64,000 nt of DNA from Candidatus Fluviicola riflensis. Lineage in GTDB: Bacteria; Bacteroidota; Bacteroidia; Flavobacteriales_D; Crocinitomicaceae. The stretch covers positions 4,390,641 to 4,454,640 of the forward strand of contig CP022585.1 in assembly GCA_002243285.1 (NCBI GenBank), read 5' to 3'. This document shows, in pieces, positions 9,096 through 18,169 of this stretch (position 1 is the stretch's first letter; the number at the start of each line of letters is the position of its first letter). The notes beneath the pieces are model-generated. The model was not told where the DNA came from and did no database searches. It worked only from the letters and a program-made list of their open reading frames with translations. The position numbers were made by a program, and so were the translations under genes.

Positions 9096-10679
9096 CTATT
9101 TCGATTTCAAAAATTTCAACGCTTTCTGAACATCCGTATCGTATTTCGTTGAAACGGTGAAATACCCTTGGTCGAGGAACAACTGGCGGGCAATTTCGGC
9201 TTTCAGTGAGCGGCGGATGAGCTCGTAACTTGTCTTGTAATCTTTATCGATCCGCGGAACATCGTTGTTGTCTTCCGCATAAGTTACAAAGCGCTCAACA
9301 AGGTCGTTGCTCACGTCAAAATTCTTCGAGAAATCCTGCTCATTTTTCCAGTTGGAACGTTTGTTCTGTACAAAATCAAACGCGAAATTCTGGAAGGCCG
9401 GCGAGTAACGTAAATCCAGGTAATAATACGTGGAATTGGACGTGTCTACCGCTACAAACAGATCCGGCATGATTCCACCACCACCATAAACGATGCGGCC
9501 GTGAAGTGTTCTGTATTTCTTCGCGTTTTTGAAAATGGTAGAATCGGGAGCAAACAATTCTCCGTTTGACTGACGATCAAACTGATCGTGGTAATACTTA
9601 TCGTAATTGCCGTCGAAGTCTTTTTGGATACAACGTCCGGAAGGCGTGTAATAACGCGCAATGGTCAGGCGCAGGTTACTGCTGTCGCGCAGCATGAAAT
9701 CCTGTTGCACCAATCCTTTTCCAAACGAACGTCGTCCGATAATCGTAGCGCGGTCATTGTCCTGCAACGCACCTGCAACAATCTCACTTGCCGAAGCCGA
9801 GTTTTCATTGATGAGAACAACTGCCACGGTTTTTTCAAGCAAACCACCCGAAGTTGCCAACACCGGTGGGTTCGACATTTTTTTACCGCGAACTTCCACA
9901 ATTTTGGCACCTGCCGGTAAAAATTCATCGGCAATTTGCACCGCGCCATTCAATACGCCACCACCGTTTTCACGCAAATCGAAGATGAGTTTTTTCATCC
10001 CTTGTTCTTTCAGCTTACGCGCCGCTTCATGGAATTCATACGACGAACTCACCGAGAACTCATTCAAGCGAATGTAGCCCGTTTCCTTGTCGAGCATAAT
10101 CGCACAAACAACAGATTCAATTGGAATAATGCCGCGAATGATTTTCTTGGAAAATTGTTTTTTACCACGCAAAAGCACCACGTTTACTGATGTATTCTCA
10201 TCGCCTTTCAGCATGCCCATAATGTCTTTGGAATCGACCTTCTTACCGGCGATTTTTTTCCCGTCGATCTTAATAATCCGGTCACCGGCGTGCACACCGG
10301 CACGTTCCGATGGAGAACCGGGAACTACGTTCGTTACACACAACGTATCACGGATAATCGAAAACCGGATGCCCACGCCGCCGAATTTTCCCTGGATCAC
10401 TTCATTGGCCGCTTTCAGGTCTTCGGCGCGAATGTAATTGGAATGCGGATCGAGCTCGTGTAGCATATCCGAAATCGTTTTTTCGAATAATTCGTCGCGC
10501 GAAATCGAATCAACGTATTCCTGGTCCAGGATCCCGATGATTTCCTGCATTTTCGAAAAATTGCCGGAATCAGGAGTTGTGGCTGAGTTGGTACTGATAA
10601 TGCGGCCGATAAAAATTCCCGCCGACATGAATGTCAGGAACAGGAAAGGCAGCAAAAAGGTGTTTTTAGATTTCAACAT
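9096..10679 (-). CDS. C-terminal processing protease, S41A family
   Basis: The 527-residue protein starts at the ATG at 10679, which puts a membrane anchor at residues about 6-25. A PDZ domain follows (FGGVGIRFS ... VVPGSPSERAGVHAGDRIIKIDG), then the tail-specific protease core with the catalytic Ser in NENSASASEIVAGALQD and Lys in RRSFGKGLVQ. Such CtpA/Prc enzymes cleave periplasmic proteins at their C-termini. The start overlaps the end of the dCMP deaminase gene by 14 bases, so the two are probably translated from one mRNA, with the response regulator gene upstream. Ends against a strong shared terminator. Confidence 0.92.
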   Translation of the reverse strand: MLKSKNTFLLPFLFLTFMSAGIFIGRIISTNSATTPDSGNFSKMQEIIGILDQEYVDSISRDELFEKTISDMLHELDPHSNYIRAEDLKAANEVIQGKFGGVGIRFSIIRDTLCVTNVVPGSPSERAGVHAGDRIIKIDGKKIAGKKVDSKDIMGMLKGDENTSVNVVLLRGKKQFSKKIIRGIIPIESVVCAIMLDKETGYIRLNEFSVSSSYEFHEAARKLKEQGMKKLIFDLRENGGGVLNGAVQIADEFLPAGAKIVEVRGKKMSNPPVLATSGGLLEKTVAVVLINENSASASEIVAGALQDNDRATIIGRRSFGKGLVQQDFMLRDSSNLRLTIARYYTPSGRCIQKDFDGNYDKYYHDQFDRQSNGELFAPDSTIFKNAKKYRTLHGRIVYGGGGIMPDLFVAVDTSNSTYYYLDLRYSPAFQNFAFDFVQNKRSNWKNEQDFSKNFDVSNDLVERFVTYAEDNNDVPRIDKDYKTSYELIRRSLKAEIARQLFLDQGYFTVSTKYDTDVQKALKFLKSK

Positions 10680-11130
10680 CGTCAAAAGGGTCTGGAATAT
10701 GAACAACTTCAACACCTGCATTCTTCAGGAAATCGATTCCGGCGGTGTCTTTGTATTCTTGTGAATATACTACCCGGCAAATTCCTGCCTGCAAGACCAG
10801 TTTACTGCAATCTTTACAAGGTGAAAGTGTCAGATAAAGTGTGGCATTCCGGCAATCGTTCGTCGACCGGGCTACTTTTAATATCGCATTCGCCTCAGCG
10901 TGAAGCACATACCAATGCGTTTCGCCATCGTCATTCTCACAGCTGTTATCAAAACCTGCCGGCGTGCCGTTGTAACCATCCGAAATAATCATACCATCAC
11001 GCACGATAATCGCGCCTACTTTTTTGCGGCAGCAGTGCGACAATTGCGCCCAAGTGCTTGCCATACGCAAATAGGCTTTATCGTATCGTTCGAGTTTTGT
11101 TTGTGTGGAAACGGATTCAATTTCTGACAT
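10666..11130 (-). CDS. dCMP deaminase
   Basis: The 154-residue protein is a zinc-dependent cytidine/deoxycytidylate deaminase: HAEANAIL gives the zinc ligand His77 and the proton shuttle Glu79, and SPCKDCSK gives Cys105 and Cys108. It converts dCMP to dUMP for thymidylate synthesis, and is also called ComEB in competent bacteria. The ATG at 11130 is chosen because it lies four bases after a perfect -7 box (TATTTTTG); an in-frame ATG 31 codons upstream would add a tail unlike the family and read into the response regulator gene. It overlaps the next gene, the protease, by 14 bases. Confidence 0.93.
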   Translation of the reverse strand: MSEIESVSTQTKLERYDKAYLRMASTWAQLSHCCRKKVGAIIVRDGMIISDGYNGTPAGFDNSCENDDGETHWYVLHAEANAILKVARSTNDCRNATLYLTLSPCKDCSKLVLQAGICRVVYSQEYKDTAGIDFLKNAGVEVVHIPDPFDDVEI

Positions 11131-11134
11131 GACG

Positions 11135-11142
11135 CAAAAATA
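11135..11142 (-). promoter_or_regulatory. -7 box of the dCMP deaminase gene, four bases from the ATG
   Basis: The minus strand reads TATTTTTG, then CGTC, then the ATG. Transcription starting a few bases after the box would give an mRNA with almost no leader. Confidence 0.55.
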
Positions 11143-11146
11143 GGGA

Positions 11147-11839
11147 TTATTCGGGCAATGTAAACTTGTATCCCACTCCGCGGATGGAATGAAAATAAAG
11201 CGGATTTTTCGGGTCTTTTTCAAAAAGCTTCCGAAAATTCAAAATATAATTATCAATCGTTCGACCTGTCGGGTACTGATCATTTCCCCAAAGTGTGGCC
11301 AAGATCTCATCGCGGGAAACAACCTGATCCTGTTTCGATTGAAACAATTGCAGCAATTCAATTTCGCGCTTGGTCAGTAATTCTTTCCTGCCGGTAACAT
11401 GGTCAACTACTTCATAGGTCGCGTACACCACTTCTTTATCTCCGACTATCAGGTTTTCCGTTCCCATCAGTTCTTTTTCACTGGTTTTAAGCAGAATCTG
11501 AACGCGCAGCAACAATTCCTCCAGGTCAAAGGGTTTGGGTAAATAATCATTGGCTCCGAGCTTCAATCCGGCAATCCGGTCTACGGTAGTGCCTTTCGCC
11601 GAAAGAAATAAAATAGGAATATCGCTTTGCTGACGGAATGCCCGGCAAATATCCAGTCCGCTCACTTCGGGTAACATCACATCGAGAACCACCAGTTGAA
11701 ACTGGGCCAGTTTTTCAGCAAATGTCAATGCTAACCGGCCGTTATTACACGTAACAACGTTGTAGCCTTCCAGCTCGAGGTTTAACTGGATCATCTCCGA
11801 CAATGCCGGTTCGTCTTCAATGACTAAAATGTGATACAT
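11147..11839 (-). CDS. OmpR/PhoB-family response regulator
   Basis: The 230-residue protein has a receiver domain with acidic pocket ED at residues 8-10, phospho-acceptor Asp53 (LVVLDVMLPEVSG), the conserved Ser of LFLSAKG and Lys of PKPF, followed by a winged-helix DNA-binding domain (LLTKREIELLQLF ... TIDNYILNFRKLFE ... IRGVGYKF). No histidine kinase is next to it, so the partner must be encoded elsewhere. It lies 16 bases upstream of dCMP deaminase on the same strand, which also has its own promoter inside the end of this gene. Targets cannot be read from sequence. Confidence 0.92.
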   Translation of the reverse strand: MYHILVIEDEPALSEMIQLNLELEGYNVVTCNNGRLALTFAEKLAQFQLVVLDVMLPEVSGLDICRAFRQQSDIPILFLSAKGTTVDRIAGLKLGANDYLPKPFDLEELLLRVQILLKTSEKELMGTENLIVGDKEVVYATYEVVDHVTGRKELLTKREIELLQLFQSKQDQVVSRDEILATLWGNDQYPTGRTIDNYILNFRKLFEKDPKNPLYFHSIRGVGYKFTLPE

Positions 11840-11897
11840 GGAGTAAATTCTACGGTAAAAAAAACGGAAATAATTGGATTCTTATGTTAAAAGACAT

Positions 11898-11905
11898 TAA
11901 ATTTG
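11898..11905 (+). promoter_or_regulatory. -7 box of the secreted protease gene
   Basis: TAAATTTG, a full consensus match, lies 27 bases before the ATG at 11933. Confidence 0.5.
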
Positions 11906-11932
11906 GTGACTATGCTAAAATAAACAAGTAAA

Positions 11933-14359
11933 ATGAAAAGAAAACTACTCTCCGCAGGGTTCTTCTTATTAATGCTTGGTTTTTCCGGTTTTGCACAATC
12001 GGTTCCCAACCAGGTGTTTTCGAAGAATCTGAAGCTCTTCAGCGGCACTCCAACCGTAACTTTCCCACAACCCAACATGGAAGCCATTCGCCTCGAAGAT
12101 GAGCAACGCGACCGTGACGGTGAATTATACCGAATTGGTGTGTATGCATTTACGGACGTCACTACGGCTAATTCAGGTGCGTGGAAAACTCTTGAAAACG
12201 GTGATCGTGTATGGCAGTTTCATGTGAAATTCCAGGGCGCCGAAGCATTGAGCTTCTTATTCCAAACGTTCAAAATTTACGATCAAACTACGGTTGATGT
12301 ATTCAATACAGACGGATTACGTGTTCACAGAACGTTCACTTCTGCTGATGTACTGGATCATTTCCAGCAAAATATGGCCTTGTGTTTCGGTGACGAAATG
12401 ACTCTTCAGATTACGGAGCCCATGGGTTCAAAAGCGTCTGAAATTCAACTGGACCGTATCGTTTATAACTATCGCTCTACCGGTAATCCGGCGGTTCAAA
12501 AGATCAATGAATCAGAATCGTGTGAGATAAACGTAAACTGTACTCCTGTTGGAACCAACTGGCAAGACGAAAAACGAGGTGTTGCCCGAATCTATGTAGT
12601 AGATGGTGCCGGTGCCGGATGGTGTACGGGAAACCTTGTAAACAATACCGCTTTGGATTGTAAACCGTTGTTTTTAACAGCGCTTCACTGTGGAGTCAAT
12701 ACTTCTGCTTCCAATTCCAACCAATGGCGTTTTTATTTCCGCTACGAAGCTGTGGGTTGTACAAACCCAAGTTCTGCCGGAACATTGGACGACAACTTCA
12801 TCACAGGATGTGTGCGTTTGGCCAATTCAAACGATAACGGTGGTGATTCAGGATCGGATTTCTTATTGGTACAATTGGGTTCTGTAGCCAACCAGGCAAC
12901 AACAATTACTACGTTAAAATCAGCTGCATTTAATGCTTACTGGAGCGGTTGGGACGCAAATACAACTGCTACAACAGGAGGTGTGGGAATTCACCACCCG
13001 GCCGGAGATATCAAAAAAATCTCTACGTTCACCGGAACTACAACAAGTACTTCATGGGGAGGAGCGGTTTCAAATACGCACTGGCAGATGTCGTGGACAG
13101 CTAATGCAAACGGCCATGGTGTTACCGAAGGTGGTTCATCAGGTTCACCTTTGTTCAACAATGCCGGACGTCAGGTTGGTACGCTAACAGGAGGAAGTTC
13201 TTACTGTAACACACCAAGTTCGCCGGATGCTTACGGTAAAATGTCGTTTCACTGGACATCGAACGGTGCTCCTGCTAACGAACAATTGAAAACATACCTC
13301 GATCCGGGAAATACCGGTTTATTGGTGCTGGACGGTTCTGCAGATCCTTGTACTGCTGTTACTCCGGTTACTCCGGTTGCTGACTTTGTTGGAAACCCAA
13401 CCACGTTGAATGTTGGTGGAACGGTTGCGTTTACCGATCTTTCTACTAATACACCTACCAGCTGGTCATGGTCAATCACTCCTGCTTCAGGATGGTCATA
13501 CTCAGTAGGTTCTGCTACTTCTCAAAACCCGTCGGTTCTGTTTACAACCCAGGGAGTGTATACAGTTGCATTGACAGCAACAAACGCTGCCGGATCAGAT
13601 GTAGAAACCAAAACAAACTACATCACCGTAACATTGGCAACTGGTCCTTGTACCGCTGCTTCTACTACGTGTGATGAGTTTATCCAAAATGTAACGTTGG
13701 GTTCTATCAACAACACTACTGGCTGTACGAACTATGCAACTTACGCTGCGAGCGCTACATTGGCTACCAATGCACAATACACGGTAACATGTATTCCGCA
13801 AATTACAGGTCAGGGAGTTGGAACGGCTTATACAAACGACGAAATGGCTGTTTGGATTGACTGGAACGATGATATGGACTTTACAGATGCTGGTGAGCAG
13901 GTAGGTTATGCAATCGCTACACAAAGTCAGTTCAACACTGCATTTACATTTACTGTTCCCGCGAATGCGACTCTCGGTCAAACGACCATGCGTGTAAGGA
14001 TGTCTTACTTAACGGATGACGGTGCAATTGTTCCTTGCGGTTCATCAACTTACGGTGAGGTAGAAGATTATGTGATCAACATTCAGGCAGGCCAGGTTTC
14101 GCTGGAAGAAAACATTTTCTCAGGTGTTACGGTTTATCCGAACCCGACTTCTTCGAATCTTTCGATTGATCTTTCGAACGTAAATGAAGAGCAGGTTTCT
14201 ATTGCTTTGGTTGACATGACAGGTAAAGTATTGGCGGTGCAACACAATGTTGCCGGTTCAATCGCTCAGTTCGACCTGACAAATTTTGCCAAAGGAATGT
14301 ACCAAATCCGCATCAGCAATGGTTCGGTAGTAAGTACACGAAAAGTGACAAAACTATAA
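11933..14359 (+). CDS. Secreted trypsin-like serine endopeptidase with PKD, GEVED and T9SS sorting domains
   Basis: The 808-residue protein has a signal peptide (MKRKLLSAGFFLLMLGFSGFAQ), a propeptide-like region of about 180 residues, and a trypsin-fold catalytic domain related to lysyl endopeptidases. The triad is visible: His252 in LTALHC, Asp309 in SGSDFLLVQL and Ser403 in GGSSGSPLF. A PKD domain follows at about 480-560 (FTDLSTNTPTSWSWSI), then a GEVED domain at about 590-720 (VWIDWNDDMDFTDAGEQ ... YGEVEDYVINI), then the T9SS type A tail (VYPNPTSSNLSIDL). It should be exported to the surface or medium to degrade protein. A promoter box and a strong terminator show a single-gene unit. Confidence 0.92.
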   Translation: MKRKLLSAGFFLLMLGFSGFAQSVPNQVFSKNLKLFSGTPTVTFPQPNMEAIRLEDEQRDRDGELYRIGVYAFTDVTTANSGAWKTLENGDRVWQFHVKFQGAEALSFLFQTFKIYDQTTVDVFNTDGLRVHRTFTSADVLDHFQQNMALCFGDEMTLQITEPMGSKASEIQLDRIVYNYRSTGNPAVQKINESESCEINVNCTPVGTNWQDEKRGVARIYVVDGAGAGWCTGNLVNNTALDCKPLFLTALHCGVNTSASNSNQWRFYFRYEAVGCTNPSSAGTLDDNFITGCVRLANSNDNGGDSGSDFLLVQLGSVANQATTITTLKSAAFNAYWSGWDANTTATTGGVGIHHPAGDIKKISTFTGTTTSTSWGGAVSNTHWQMSWTANANGHGVTEGGSSGSPLFNNAGRQVGTLTGGSSYCNTPSSPDAYGKMSFHWTSNGAPANEQLKTYLDPGNTGLLVLDGSADPCTAVTPVTPVADFVGNPTTLNVGGTVAFTDLSTNTPTSWSWSITPASGWSYSVGSATSQNPSVLFTTQGVYTVALTATNAAGSDVETKTNYITVTLATGPCTAASTTCDEFIQNVTLGSINNTTGCTNYATYAASATLATNAQYTVTCIPQITGQGVGTAYTNDEMAVWIDWNDDMDFTDAGEQVGYAIATQSQFNTAFTFTVPANATLGQTTMRVRMSYLTDDGAIVPCGSSTYGEVEDYVINIQAGQVSLEENIFSGVTVYPNPTSSNLSIDLSNVNEEQVSIALVDMTGKVLAVQHNVAGSIAQFDLTNFAKGMYQIRISNGSVVSTRKVTKL

Positions 14360-14376
14360 TTCTGGTTTTCGGAAGG

Positions 14377-14406
14377 AAAGGGTGGCGGCTTCGTCACCCT
14401 TTTTTT
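14377..14406 (+). terminator. Terminator of the secreted protease gene
   Basis: The stem AAAGGGTG/CACCCTTT around a GC-rich loop is followed by T residues, 18 bases after the stop. Confidence 0.85.
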
Positions 14407-14460
14407 GTGACCGGTTTATCCAATAATTTATCTCCACCTGTGGCGGACAAGCTGTTTTCA

Positions 14461-14477
14461 CCACGAATGCACGAATT
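14461..14477 (+). repeat. Solo copy of the CCACGAATGCACGAATT repeat word
   Basis: These 17 bases are identical (inverted) to the outer part of the right arm of the inverted repeat at 22164-22287. The surrounding spacer 14407-14559 holds no gene. Confidence 0.5.
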
Positions 14478-14559
14478 TGCTACATCACAATGATGGCGTT
14501 CGTTGGGGCGAACTAAACCATCGTTTTTCACGTTAAACAAATCATTGAACGGATTCTGC

Positions 14560-14567
14560 TATTTTTG
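14560..14567 (+). promoter_or_regulatory. -7 box of the glycosyltransferase operon
   Basis: TATTTTTG, a full match to TAnnTTTG, lies 17 bases before the ATG at 14585. Confidence 0.5.
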
Positions 14568-14584
14568 AGACACTGAAAGAACAC

Positions 14585-15706
14585 ATGTCGAAACCCAAAG
14601 CAATTGTAAGTGTCATCAATGATTTAAGTACCGATCAGCGGGTGCACAAGGTTTGTACATTCCTCACTGATCAGGGTTATGACGTATTGCTGGTAGGACG
14701 CAAAAAGCGCGATAGCCTTCCGCTTAACACACGGGGTTACGCCACCAAAAGAATGGTTTTGTTCTTCGAAAAAGGAGCGTTGTTTTATGCCTTTTTTAAT
14801 CTGCGGTTGTTCTTTTTTCTGTTGTTCCGGAAAAGCCAGTTATTGCTTTCCAATGACCTGGATACATTGCTTCCCAACAAACTTATTGCGGGCCTCAAGA
14901 ATATTCCGTTGGTCTATGATTCGCACGAATACTTTACCGAAGTTCCCGAATTACTGAGCCGTCCGAAAGTTCGCCGCATTTGGGAACGGGTTGAACAATA
15001 CGCGTTTCCGAAACTGAAAACGGTTTATACCGTCAATCAATCCATCGCGGAAAAGTACCAGCAAAAATACGGTGTTCCCGTTCAGGTGGTTCGGAACGTT
15101 TCACCACTTTGGCGACCAATAACGGTTCCGGACAAAAATGAACTTGGGATTCCGGAAAACAAACGCTTACTGATCATGCAGGGCGCCGGACTCAACATTG
15201 ATCGCGGAGTGGAAGAAGCCATTGCAATGATGCATCATCTTAACGATACTGTGTTAATGCTTGTGGGCGACGGTGATATCATTCCGGCAATGAAACAACG
15301 CGTGGAAACAGAAAAGCTTACTGAAAAAGTCTTGTTTTTCGGGAAACGTCCGTATGCGGAATTGATGTTTTTTACCTTTCATGCCGATTTGGGGTTGAGC
15401 CTTGATCAACCCACCAATCCCAACTACGAATTTTCGCTTCCCAACAAGGTGTTTGACTACATGCATGCCGGCACGCCTATCATTTGTTCCAATGTAATAG
15501 AAGTCGCCAACCTGGTGAAACAACATGATCTCGGGCTTGTTCTGACTGATTACGCACCGGAGCACATGGCCGGACTTATTGGCAACCTGCTTTCCGATGC
15601 CGAACGGATGCAGCAGCTGCAGCGCAATTGCGAAAAATCCGCTTTGGTCGAGAATTGGGAAAAAGAAACGGAAATCCTTCAACGCATCTACGCCGATGTC
15701 CGATAG
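14585..15706 (+). CDS. Glycosyltransferase, GT4-like
   Basis: The 373-residue protein has two Rossmann-like halves. The N-terminal half (AIVSVINDLSTDQRVHKVCTFL) is typical of bacterial GT4 enzymes, and the C-terminal half carries LLIMQGAGLNIDRGVEEAI, LVGDGD and the donor-binding region SLPNKVFDYMHAGTPIICS. A hydrophobic stretch at about 65-85 (FFNLRLFFFLLFRK) may attach it to the membrane. Donor and acceptor are unknown; a role in surface polysaccharide or glycolipid synthesis is likely. Its end overlaps the next glycosyltransferase by 11 bases, indicating translational coupling. Confidence 0.88.
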   Translation: MSKPKAIVSVINDLSTDQRVHKVCTFLTDQGYDVLLVGRKKRDSLPLNTRGYATKRMVLFFEKGALFYAFFNLRLFFFLLFRKSQLLLSNDLDTLLPNKLIAGLKNIPLVYDSHEYFTEVPELLSRPKVRRIWERVEQYAFPKLKTVYTVNQSIAEKYQQKYGVPVQVVRNVSPLWRPITVPDKNELGIPENKRLLIMQGAGLNIDRGVEEAIAMMHHLNDTVLMLVGDGDIIPAMKQRVETEKLTEKVLFFGKRPYAELMFFTFHADLGLSLDQPTNPNYEFSLPNKVFDYMHAGTPIICSNVIEVANLVKQHDLGLVLTDYAPEHMAGLIGNLLSDAERMQQLQRNCEKSALVENWEKETEILQRIYADVR

Positions 15707-16823
15707 CAAACGCATCCACGTTGTGGCCTTTGATGTGCCGTTTCCACCAGATTACGGTGGCGTAATGGATGTCTATTACCGTTGTCGCACTTTAAAAAAC
15801 GCCGGTTATCATGTGATCTTGCATTGTTTTGAATACGGACGCGGACGCCAGCATGACTTTTCCCAGATTGCGCATGAAGTCCATTATTATACGCGGTCAA
15901 AAAGCATCCTGAGCTGGCTGTCGAGCAAACCGTTTATTGTTGCTACACGTAATTCACCCGCACTCTTATACCGATTGCTACAGGATGATCACCCGATTGT
16001 GTTTGAAGGACAACATTGTACTTTTTGGCTGAATCATCCCCAATTGAGCAATCGCAAAAAAATGGTACGTCTTCACAATATCGAATGGCAGTATTACGAA
16101 GGATTGTCAAAACGATCCAACTCCTTTTTCGAACGGTTGTATTTTAAATCGGAGGCGCGCAAATTGAAACAACATGAAAGCGAGCTGCAGCACGCCACAG
16201 TTTTGGCGACCATCAGTAAATCGGACACTGATTATTACCAGTCACGGTTTGAACAAGTGATATACATACCTGTCGGGTTTGAACATTTTCCCGGGAAAAC
16301 AACAGCACAACCGCACGGACCGTTTTGCCTGTTTCACGGAAATCTGAGTGTGGCCGAAAACAGTGAGGCTGTTCATTGGTTGCTGGACGCATTCCAACAA
16401 ACGAACATTTCAGAAAAGCTGATCATCGCCGGGAAAAATCCGGACCAGTCATTGGTAACCGCTTGTTCACAACATCCCAACGTACAACTCATTGCCAATC
16501 CGGATGATCTTCAGTTGCAGGAACTCATGCAAAACACCTGCGCTCATCTCATCATCGGTTTTCAGCATTCGGGCATCAAACTCAAACTGCTCAACGCCTT
16601 GATGACGGGCAAAAAATGCATTGTCACACCGCAGATCATTGCCGGATCAGAACTTGACCATCTTTGTACAGTCATTTCAACACCGGAAGAACTGGCGCAG
16701 GAACTGCTTTCAGGAAAGAATCTTTCAGAACAGGAATCAGCCAATCAACTGGCAGAAGTTCGGGAGCTTTTTTCGGAAAAGAGGTTGTTGGAAGTCGTGG
16801 AGAAGTATCTTTTTAAGCTATGA
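15696..16823 (+). CDS. Glycosyltransferase (GT4-like)
   Basis: The 375-residue protein starts at the ATG at 15696, giving MSDSKRIHVVAFDVPFPPDYGGVMDVYYR, a normal glycosyltransferase N-terminus with a glycine-rich acceptor-side loop. The C-terminal half has FCLFHGNLSVAENSEAVHWL, LIIAGKNPD and GIKLKLLNALMTGKKCIVTP, the usual place of donor-sugar binding. It overlaps the upstream glycosyltransferase by 11 bases, so both are made from one mRNA and probably act in succession on the same glycan. Substrates unknown. It ends 41 bases before the stop of the convergent gene on the other strand. Confidence 0.85.
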   Translation: MSDSKRIHVVAFDVPFPPDYGGVMDVYYRCRTLKNAGYHVILHCFEYGRGRQHDFSQIAHEVHYYTRSKSILSWLSSKPFIVATRNSPALLYRLLQDDHPIVFEGQHCTFWLNHPQLSNRKKMVRLHNIEWQYYEGLSKRSNSFFERLYFKSEARKLKQHESELQHATVLATISKSDTDYYQSRFEQVIYIPVGFEHFPGKTTAQPHGPFCLFHGNLSVAENSEAVHWLLDAFQQTNISEKLIIAGKNPDQSLVTACSQHPNVQLIANPDDLQLQELMQNTCAHLIIGFQHSGIKLKLLNALMTGKKCIVTPQIIAGSELDHLCTVISTPEELAQELLSGKNLSEQESANQLAEVRELFSEKRLLEVVEKYLFKL

Positions 16824-16863
16824 GTTACAAACGGGCTAAATCAAATGAATGACAGGATTTCGA

Positions 16864-17613
16864 CTATTCGTTAACTGGTCCGGATTTTGTTTTTCTAAAC
16901 GGAATTCCCAATTCGCCTCCCAAGCCGACCCAAACGTACTTACTGAATTGATCCCAATCGGAGTAGAGGTTCGTGCCTAAGGAAGCTTTAAGGCGGAGCG
17001 AAACCGATTTTTCGGTCTTGAATTCGAGGGCATAACTCACAGAAGCGTTTGCAGATGAAAAGAAAAAATTGCGCGGGGTGTCCGACACAAATGGACTCAT
17101 TCCATCTAAACCAACGGTGCTATTATTATGCTCGTTATAACGTGTATTGAAAAACTCCAAAAAGTAAAGCTGTGTTGCCAAACCGATCAAGCCACGGATG
17201 TTCTTTTTTGAATGAATGACCCGATCATATTCGAGATGAATACCAAGGATGGACGATTTGCTGTATTGGCTAAACGGGTCGTGAAACGGTACTGTGTCAC
17301 CTGAAGAATAGCTTACGTGTTCTGTGTAAAGAAATTTGTCTGAAACGGTGTGCTTTATTTGTTTAAAACACACACCAAAACCAAGATTATTTTTCTGCGC
17401 AAAAGCGATGTTGTAATAGGTATAAAAACCAAAGGTAGAACTGGAAATGTTGTTGTATTTTTTCTGGAACTCCTTACCGAATTCACTGTACGGTTTGTAA
17501 ATGTCCAAATTGCCTTGTCCGCCAATATAAAGACCTGATTTGCTTTGACCGATCAACTTCTGAGGAATAAAGTTGACTAAAACAATGAGTAAAAAGAAAA
17601 GAATGCTCTTCAT
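16864..17613 (-). CDS. Putative outer-membrane beta-barrel protein, unknown function
   Basis: The 249-residue protein has a signal peptide (MKSILFFLLIVLVNFIPQKLIGQ) and then alternating aromatic and polar residues with glycine-rich turns (GLYIGGQGNLDIY, GFGVCFKQIKH, LGIHLEYDRVI, WVGLGGELGIPFRK) as in small outer-membrane barrels. No family was recognised. It starts two bases after the stop of the lipoprotein gene on the same strand, so the two form an operon and may act together at the outer membrane. Confidence 0.7.
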   Translation of the reverse strand: MKSILFFLLIVLVNFIPQKLIGQSKSGLYIGGQGNLDIYKPYSEFGKEFQKKYNNISSSTFGFYTYYNIAFAQKNNLGFGVCFKQIKHTVSDKFLYTEHVSYSSGDTVPFHDPFSQYSKSSILGIHLEYDRVIHSKKNIRGLIGLATQLYFLEFFNTRYNEHNNSTVGLDGMSPFVSDTPRNFFFSSANASVSYALEFKTEKSVSLRLKASLGTNLYSDWDQFSKYVWVGLGGELGIPFRKTKSGPVNE

Positions 17614-17615
17614 AA

Positions 17616-18047
17616 CTAGTTCGGTATTCTATGAAAGTAAAACGACTCGCTAATTCCCACCGTATCTACCAAAACAGGACCAACGTAAGCGGAAATGGTA
17701 TCCACAAAACCTTCTTTTTTCATCACACGGAACTTTCCGTTGTTCGTTTCTAAACTGAATAGATGCCATGTATCGGGACCAGGATTTACCGGTTCAGATA
17801 GCTCTGTCATTTCAGACACCTTATATTTGATTCCTCTGTCGGGGCCATTTTCAATGAGTACTTTTCCGTTTGCCTTAAAAGTGATCCGAACACTGTTAGC
17901 ATCCGGATCTATGATTTCCCACTTACCAACAAGTGATTGGTACTCCGGCCCTAATTGGTCGGCTTTTTTGTTACAGCCGGTGTAGAGCCAACCAAACATG
18001 AATAATGGTAATAATAAATGACTGAAAAAATAGGTGAGGTTTTTCAT
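17616..18047 (-). CDS. Small lipoprotein, lipocalin-like
   Basis: The 143-residue protein has a signal peptide with a lipobox-like end (GWLYTGC) and a lipidated Cys at about residue 25. The mature part reads LVGKWEIIDPDANSVRITFKANGKVLIENG, the pattern of lipocalin-like proteins of Bacteroidota that start with LxGxW. Function unknown. First gene of a two-gene operon with the barrel-like protein; a perfect -7 box lies upstream. Confidence 0.72.
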   Translation of the reverse strand: MKNLTYFFSHLLLPLFMFGWLYTGCNKKADQLGPEYQSLVGKWEIIDPDANSVRITFKANGKVLIENGPDRGIKYKVSEMTELSEPVNPGPDTWHLFSLETNNGKFRVMKKEGFVDTISAYVGPVLVDTVGISESFYFHRIPN

Positions 18048-18063
18048 TGTTGAAGCATTTGGT

Positions 18064-18071
18064 CAAAGGTA
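18064..18071 (-). promoter_or_regulatory. -7 box of the lipoprotein/barrel operon
   Basis: The minus strand reads TACCTTTG, a full match to TAnnTTTG, 16 bases before the ATG at 18047. Confidence 0.5.
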
Positions 18072-18169
18072 GAAGAAAACTATCATTGAAAATTCAATTT
18101 TAAATCATAATCATTACACTGCGAATTTCCACCAATAGTTATTAATTTCCACCCACGAATTCGATACAC